From positions 1 through 64,000 of the forward strand of contig FMTN01000017.1 of NCBI GenBank assembly GCA_900100095.1: 64,000 nt of DNA, in the 5' to 3' direction. Source of the DNA: Lachnospiraceae bacterium C10 (GTDB lineage Bacteria > Bacillota > Clostridia > Lachnospirales > Lachnospiraceae). Of the stretch, positions 60,510 to 64,000 are shown piece after piece (position 1 is the first letter of the stretch; every line of letters begins with the position of its first letter). The notes under the pieces were generated by a model. The model ran no database searches. It saw only the letters and a list, made by a program, of their open reading frames with translations, and was not told the DNA's origin. A program made the position numbers and the translations under genes.

Positions 60510-60752
60510 ATGCAGATTTTTGAATCCAACGGCAAAAAACCATCCATCACCTTCGAAAAGGGCAGTAAGTTTGACCTGATCGACCGCGCCGCCAAGGGCG
60601 ACATCGAGGCTGCCGGATTGCTTGCCGAAGGTTATGCCAACGGAAAATACCAGTGCGAGAAAAATGATATCAAAGCAATGAAATGGGCAAAATACGCAGC
60701 CGCTAAGGGCGACGTCCTCGCCGGCAAAGTTCTTGAACAGTTGAAAAAGTAA
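60510..60752 (+). CDS. Sel1-like repeat mini-protein, 80 residues
   Basis: Two Sel1/TPR-like motifs: AAKGDIEAAGLLAEGYANG and DIKAMKWAKYAAAKGDVLAG, with the A-x-x-L-A-x-x-Y-x-x-G pattern. GAAAGAAGAGG ribosome site. Such repeats mediate protein contacts. No signal peptide. It is just behind the transporter terminator and ahead of the PadR promoter. Partner unknown. Confidence 0.75.
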   Translation: MQIFESNGKKPSITFEKGSKFDLIDRAAKGDIEAAGLLAEGYANGKYQCEKNDIKAMKWAKYAAAKGDVLAGKVLEQLKK

Positions 60753-60783
60753 CACCCTCTCTCTCCCTGTGTAAAAATATACC

Positions 60784-60821
60784 TTGACAGACGTAGTATA
60801 TCCTGATACGATTACTACGTC
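60784..60821 (+). promoter_or_regulatory. PadR-operon promoter with palindromic operator
   Basis: TTGACA (60784-60789), a 17-base spacer, TACGAT (60807-60812). GACGTAGTA (60790-60798) and TACTACGTC (60813-60821) form a perfect 9-base inverted repeat spanning the promoter, the expected spot for PadR autorepression. A 72-base untranslated leader follows. Confidence 0.7.
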
Positions 60822-60893
60822 AGACATAGTACGACAGGCAATGCAACGTGTGCCGATGCAACGTCAGGCCTAATCGCCGGAAAGGAGGTTTAC

Positions 60894-61226
60894 TTGATTC
60901 AAATCAGTAGTGACGTCATTCGAGGCTACAACGATACTATGATTTTATATCTGTTGTGGGATTCCCCCTCCTATGGTTATGAAATTTCCAAGAAGATTTC
61001 AGAACTGACCCAGGGGATGTATAACATCAAGGAAACGACACTGTATTCCGCCTTTAAGCGGATGGAGAAGGACGGACTGGTCACATCCTTTTATCAGTCT
61101 TCCGAGAGCGGTAAGCGAAGAACCTATTACCAAATCACCGACGAGGGACGACTCTATTATCAGAATAAATGTGATGAATGGCAGGTCACCAAGGATGTTG
61201 TAGAACATTTTGTACGCAAAGAGTAG
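60894..61226 (+). CDS. PadR-family transcription regulator
   Basis: 110 residues starting at TTG 60894, 5 bases after AAAGGAGG. Winged-helix domain: ILYLLWDSPSYGYEISKKI, KETTLYSAFKRMEKDGLV and SGKRRTYYQITDEG are PadR hallmarks. Its role is probably to repress its own operon at the 60790-60821 palindrome. The next gene begins 11 bases after the stop, a HAAS-domain membrane protein, a classic PadR partner. Confidence 0.93.
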   Translation: MIQISSDVIRGYNDTMILYLLWDSPSYGYEISKKISELTQGMYNIKETTLYSAFKRMEKDGLVTSFYQSSESGKRRTYYQITDEGRLYYQNKCDEWQVTKDVVEHFVRKE

Positions 61227-61237
61227 GGAGATATCGT

Positions 61238-62221
61238 ATGGATACAATCAAGAATTATTTGGAATCAATGTTTGCGCAGCTACCAAATACTCCGGATGTA
61301 TGGAGAGCCAAAGATGAGCTGTTACAGATGATGGAAGACCGCTATAACGATCTAGTCTCCTCCGGTAAGACAGAAAACGAAGCGGTCGGTTCGGTTATTG
61401 CCGAGTTTGGCAATCTCGATGAACTTGCCGAAACCCTTGGTATCAGCCATGCCATGAATCAAAAGCCGGAGTATGAAGCCAAGAACTTTTCGCTGGAGGA
61501 CGCACACAGGATGATCGAAGAGAAGTCCAGAGGAGCCTTTATCACCGGAATTGCTGTTCTTCTTTTCATTTGCTGCTGTACCGGACCGATCATCACAAGT
61601 GCCATTGTTGATACAGACATATCCGGCTCCATCGGTGTGGGCATTATGTTTATCATGATTGCAACCGGCGTTGGCCTGCTTGTATATGAGCATATCAAGC
61701 TTTCCCACTGGAACTTTTTAAAGAATGAACCTTATCAAATCAACGCAGCAACAGCCAGCGAGCTTTACCGGGAAAGCGAGAGCTATCGCAGCACCAATGC
61801 TTTACTTACCGCTGTGGGTATTATCCTGATCGTTGTCTGCGTCATTCCTGTCAGCATTTTAGGCACCTTAAACATCTCGGACCGCATAACAAGTCTTGGC
61901 GCCGCCTCTATGTTCTATTTTATCGGTATCGGTGTCATGATTCTGATCGCCAGCAATGGCAAGGAGAAGGCCTATAAGGAGGTCCTTTCTCTGAATGCAC
62001 AGTCTACCATCGCAGGAAGCTATGTGCCTAGAAACAACAGAGAGGAACAGTATTCGAGCACCACGGCAGCCATCATCATGGGAATCTTCTGGCCGACCGT
62101 CACCTGCCTTTATCTCATCATCAGCTTTATCACCTTTGACTGGGGTAGAACCTGGCTCATCTGGCTCGTTGCCGGTGTCATCCATACCCTTATCAAAAAC
62201 ATCGTAAAAGTAGGAGAGTAG
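61238..62221 (+). CDS. HAAS/permease-prefix domain membrane protein
   Basis: 327 residues from ATG 61238 (GGGAG upstream). Residues 1-70 are a HAAS/permease-prefix domain (NYLESMFAQLPNTPDV, AVGSVIAEFGNLDELAETLG); about 110-320 contain roughly five membrane helices. Such proteins, always next to PadR regulators, are thought to respond to envelope stress. The 3' end abuts the DUF4097 gene by 1 base. Confidence 0.88.
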   Translation: MDTIKNYLESMFAQLPNTPDVWRAKDELLQMMEDRYNDLVSSGKTENEAVGSVIAEFGNLDELAETLGISHAMNQKPEYEAKNFSLEDAHRMIEEKSRGAFITGIAVLLFICCCTGPIITSAIVDTDISGSIGVGIMFIMIATGVGLLVYEHIKLSHWNFLKNEPYQINAATASELYRESESYRSTNALLTAVGIILIVVCVIPVSILGTLNISDRITSLGAASMFYFIGIGVMILIASNGKEKAYKEVLSLNAQSTIAGSYVPRNNREEQYSSTTAAIIMGIFWPTVTCLYLIISFITFDWGRTWLIWLVAGVIHTLIKNIVKVGE

Positions 62222-62222
62222 T

Positions 62223-63095
62223 ATGAATCAGAATGTAGATTATGAGAAGGTTCGTTCCTTTAAAACCAAATATTTGATTGTCTTATCCATTTTAACCGTC
62301 TTTATAATCCTTGCAGGAACGGTTTTCCGTCACAGCGCATGGGTGGATGGAACATTTTCCTTCCTCCGTATCTCTACGGGCAAACAAACGAAGGTCACCT
62401 GGAACAAGCAGGATCTTGGCAGCCCCTGCCATGAGCTTAATATCAGCATGGCCTATGGGGATATCAACCTGGTTTGTGATGGCAGAGAAGAAATCACCTA
62501 CAACGGTCCGTCCAAGCTGTTGCCAAAGGTCAGTGCCAAAGACGGTATCTGGACCCTTCGGCAGAAAAAGCAAACGCGCAGCGTCGGATTCCTTTTTTTC
62601 TCACACCCGGTGTCAGGCAAGCTGACCCTTCATCTGCCTTCCGACGAAGTTTTAAAGCACCTGTCTATCACCACGCAATACGGTGATGTGGATGTAAAGA
62701 ATCTTACCGCAGAAAATGCCACCTTCCATCTTTCCTGCGGCGATTTGACCATGAAAGATACAACGGTTAGCACCGGAAAGGCTGACCTTTCCATGGGAGA
62801 CTTTGATTTAAAGAACTGTAAGGTCTCCTCCCTTAACACTTCCATCAGCATGGGGGACTTCTCGGCGAAGAACACAGCTTTTCATCAGCTGACCGCCGAC
62901 CTTTCCATGGGAGATGTTTCCATCAAAAGTTCCCGCGACCTGAGGGATGCAGCCATGAATCTTTCCACCAGTTTAGGGGATATCAAAGTCAACCGTCAAA
63001 AGAGCGATGACGAATATCAGACCCCGGCCAAGAACGGCAGCAAAGATTCTTTCCTGATTGAAAACAGCATGGGAGACATCGACCTATTCTGGTAA
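62223..63095 (+). CDS. DUF4097-family membrane-anchored beta-helix protein
   Basis: 290 residues. N-terminal helix (YLIVLSILTVFIILAGTVF), then a DUF4097 beta-helix-like domain made of repeating SMGD units: ADLSMGDFDLKN, TSISMGDFSAKN, ADLSMGDVSIKS and ENSMGDIDLFW, preceded by YGDVDVKNLTAE. The repeats give a regular parallel beta structure. Forms the third gene of the PadR operon; role likely in the cell envelope. No catalytic residues recognised. Confidence 0.88.
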   Translation: MNQNVDYEKVRSFKTKYLIVLSILTVFIILAGTVFRHSAWVDGTFSFLRISTGKQTKVTWNKQDLGSPCHELNISMAYGDINLVCDGREEITYNGPSKLLPKVSAKDGIWTLRQKKQTRSVGFLFFSHPVSGKLTLHLPSDEVLKHLSITTQYGDVDVKNLTAENATFHLSCGDLTMKDTTVSTGKADLSMGDFDLKNCKVSSLNTSISMGDFSAKNTAFHQLTADLSMGDVSIKSSRDLRDAAMNLSTSLGDIKVNRQKSDDEYQTPAKNGSKDSFLIENSMGDIDLFW

Positions 63096-63125
63096 TAACG
63101 AAACGTCAAAGTACCATACCTTATA

Positions 63126-63154
63126 TTGAACACGGTCTCCAAATGGATTAAAAT
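63126..63154 (+). promoter_or_regulatory. Promoter for the sensor gene at 63206
   Basis: TTGAAC (63126-63131), a 17-base spacer and TAAAAT (63149-63154), 31 bases after the DUF4097 stop and 52 bases before the next start. Confidence 0.6.
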
Positions 63155-63205
63155 AGATTACACGTGATCTTATTTTACATTTACCTTCACTGAATTGGGG
63201 GCCGT

Positions 63206-64000
63206 ATGAAATATAAGAAGTCTTGGCAGATTACACTCATAATTTTTTTATGCATTTTATTAAACTATGTAGGGAAAGTCTTCTCTATGTATTTTTCCCT
63301 TCCGCTTTATCTTGATACCTTTGGCACGATAATCGTAGCCTACCTTTACGGCCCTTTATGCGGTGCCATCGTGGGTAGTTCTGTTAATTTCATCTATGGC
63401 GCAGGTACGGTTGCAGATTATACCTATTATTTTTCGATTGTGAATGCCGTCATCGGTTTTACCATCGGTATCTTTGCAAGCAAGAAATATTTTGAGACCT
63501 TTTTCCATGCGCTCTCTCTTTGTGCCATTGTCTCAGCCGTCAGTACCTTTGTTGCCGTTCCGATCAACATTCTCTTTAATCACGGAATGACCAGCAATCT
63601 CTGGGGAGACAGTGTCATTTTGTTTTTACGGGAACATCACTGGCCTTCTCTGATCCGTTATTTCCTCGGAGAGCTTTTTGTTTCCTTCCCTGACAGCATC
63701 GTAAGTGTCCTGCTGTTTTATTTTCTTCTTCACTTGTATCGTAATTATAATAAAAAAACTTCCGGACAGCAGGTGATTTCTGCTATCATGGTCTTCTTCC
63801 TTTTTACGCTCTTTTTGTATCAGCCTACCGAAGCCTACGCAACAAAGCTGACAGCTGCACCGGCAAAGGAAGAGAAGACGTCCCATCCGGATGATGCCAT
63901 TTTCAAAGAATATACGCAGACAATTTACGACGGAACCAACGGTATCCCCGGCTGCACCGTCAATGATATCGCTTCCACCCATGACGGAATCCTCTGGATC
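63206..64000 (+). CDS. Sensor with ECF-S-like membrane domain and propeller repeats (3' end outside window)
   Basis: 265 codons are open to the window edge. The N-terminus has about six helices; YLDTFGTIIVAYLYGPLCGAI is like the S component of ECF transporters. A further helix (about 205-220) precedes a charged linker ending near DDAIFKEY. The last residues, TVNDIASTHDGILWI, match the start of a two-component regulator propeller repeat. This predicts a membrane ligand-sensing protein, most likely a sensor kinase or diguanylate cyclase, but its output domain is not seen. Weak GGGGG ribosome site. Confidence 0.75.
   Translation, partial: MKYKKSWQITLIIFLCILLNYVGKVFSMYFSLPLYLDTFGTIIVAYLYGPLCGAIVGSSVNFIYGAGTVADYTYYFSIVNAVIGFTIGIFASKKYFETFFHALSLCAIVSAVSTFVAVPINILFNHGMTSNLWGDSVILFLREHHWPSLIRYFLGELFVSFPDSIVSVLLFYFLLHLYRNYNKKTSGQQVISAIMVFFLFTLFLYQPTEAYATKLTAAPAKEEKTSHPDDAIFKEYTQTIYDGTNGIPGCTVNDIASTHDGILWI

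Noticed and set aside
62630-62875. Minus-strand frame opposite the DUF4097 gene
   Set aside because: Shadow produced by the repeated codons of the SMGD units.
1-64000. CRISPR array, tRNA or rRNA genes
   Set aside because: No regularly spaced direct repeats and no tRNA- or rRNA-like stretches were seen on reading both strands; a dedicated scan would be needed to exclude short cases.

Overview
The window looks like a chromosome segment of a gut-type, anaerobic Clostridia, most likely Lachnospiraceae. This is inferred from strong AGGAGG ribosome sites, an anaerobic (cbiD/cbiG) cobalamin pathway, FeoAB iron uptake, BvgS-type and Agr-type two-component systems, GH43 and GH13_18 carbohydrate enzymes, and U32 tRNA-modification proteins. 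No rRNA, tRNA or CRISPR array was seen.

Layout. (1) Positions 1-7860 are visibly AT-richer and accessory: an IS1380-type transposase cut by the window edge, a mini-protein with an EF-hand-like loop, an unknown small protein, a membrane-anchored HNH protein, a three-gene McrBC-type module (PUA-like/zinc-ribbon protein, McrB GTPase, McrC nuclease) and a truncated relE remnant. (2) 7894-14563: deformylase-like protein, YjbR-MGMT fusion, radical SAM protein, GH25 lysozyme, MATE exporter and two unrecognised proteins. (3) 14606-34109: a cobalamin riboswitch with terminator, followed by a run of 19 same-strand genes. The first five encode a surface or membrane module (lipoprotein CbiK chelatase, NEAT-like lipoprotein, substrate-binding lipoprotein, FecCD permease, ATPase). 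The rest are cbiP, C, D, F, G, H, a cbiJ-E-T triple fusion, cbiA, cobT, U, S, C, cbiB and cobD. cbiL, uroporphyrinogen methyltransferase, an adenosyltransferase and a CbiMNQO transporter are not in the window.

(4) 34106-43359: a U32 pair, feoA-feoA-feoB plus an HMA protein, and a MacB/FtsX-type exporter preceded by a palindromic operator. (5) 43455-50758: GH13_18 phosphorylase with a P-loop kinase, a secreted protein, RsmE, a small membrane protein, a DUF4230 protein, a hairpin-rich divergent spacer, and a GH43 enzyme. (6) 50824-64000: BvgS-like hybrid kinase, methyltransferase, an HMA chaperone with a P1B ATPase under two palindromic operators matching the one at 39.6 kb, an orphan AgrA/AgrC pair, an APC transporter, a Sel1 mini-protein, a PadR/HAAS/DUF4097 operon, and the start of an ECF-S-like plus propeller sensor running off the end.

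The most striking feature is region 3. The cobalt chelatase carries a lipoprotein signal and a surface-protein-type helical linker, and is encoded with a putative tetrapyrrole-binding lipoprotein and an importer ahead of a cobalamin pathway that begins after cobalt insertion. This suggests extracellular capture or metallation of a tetrapyrrole followed by import. That is a hypothesis and is marked as such.
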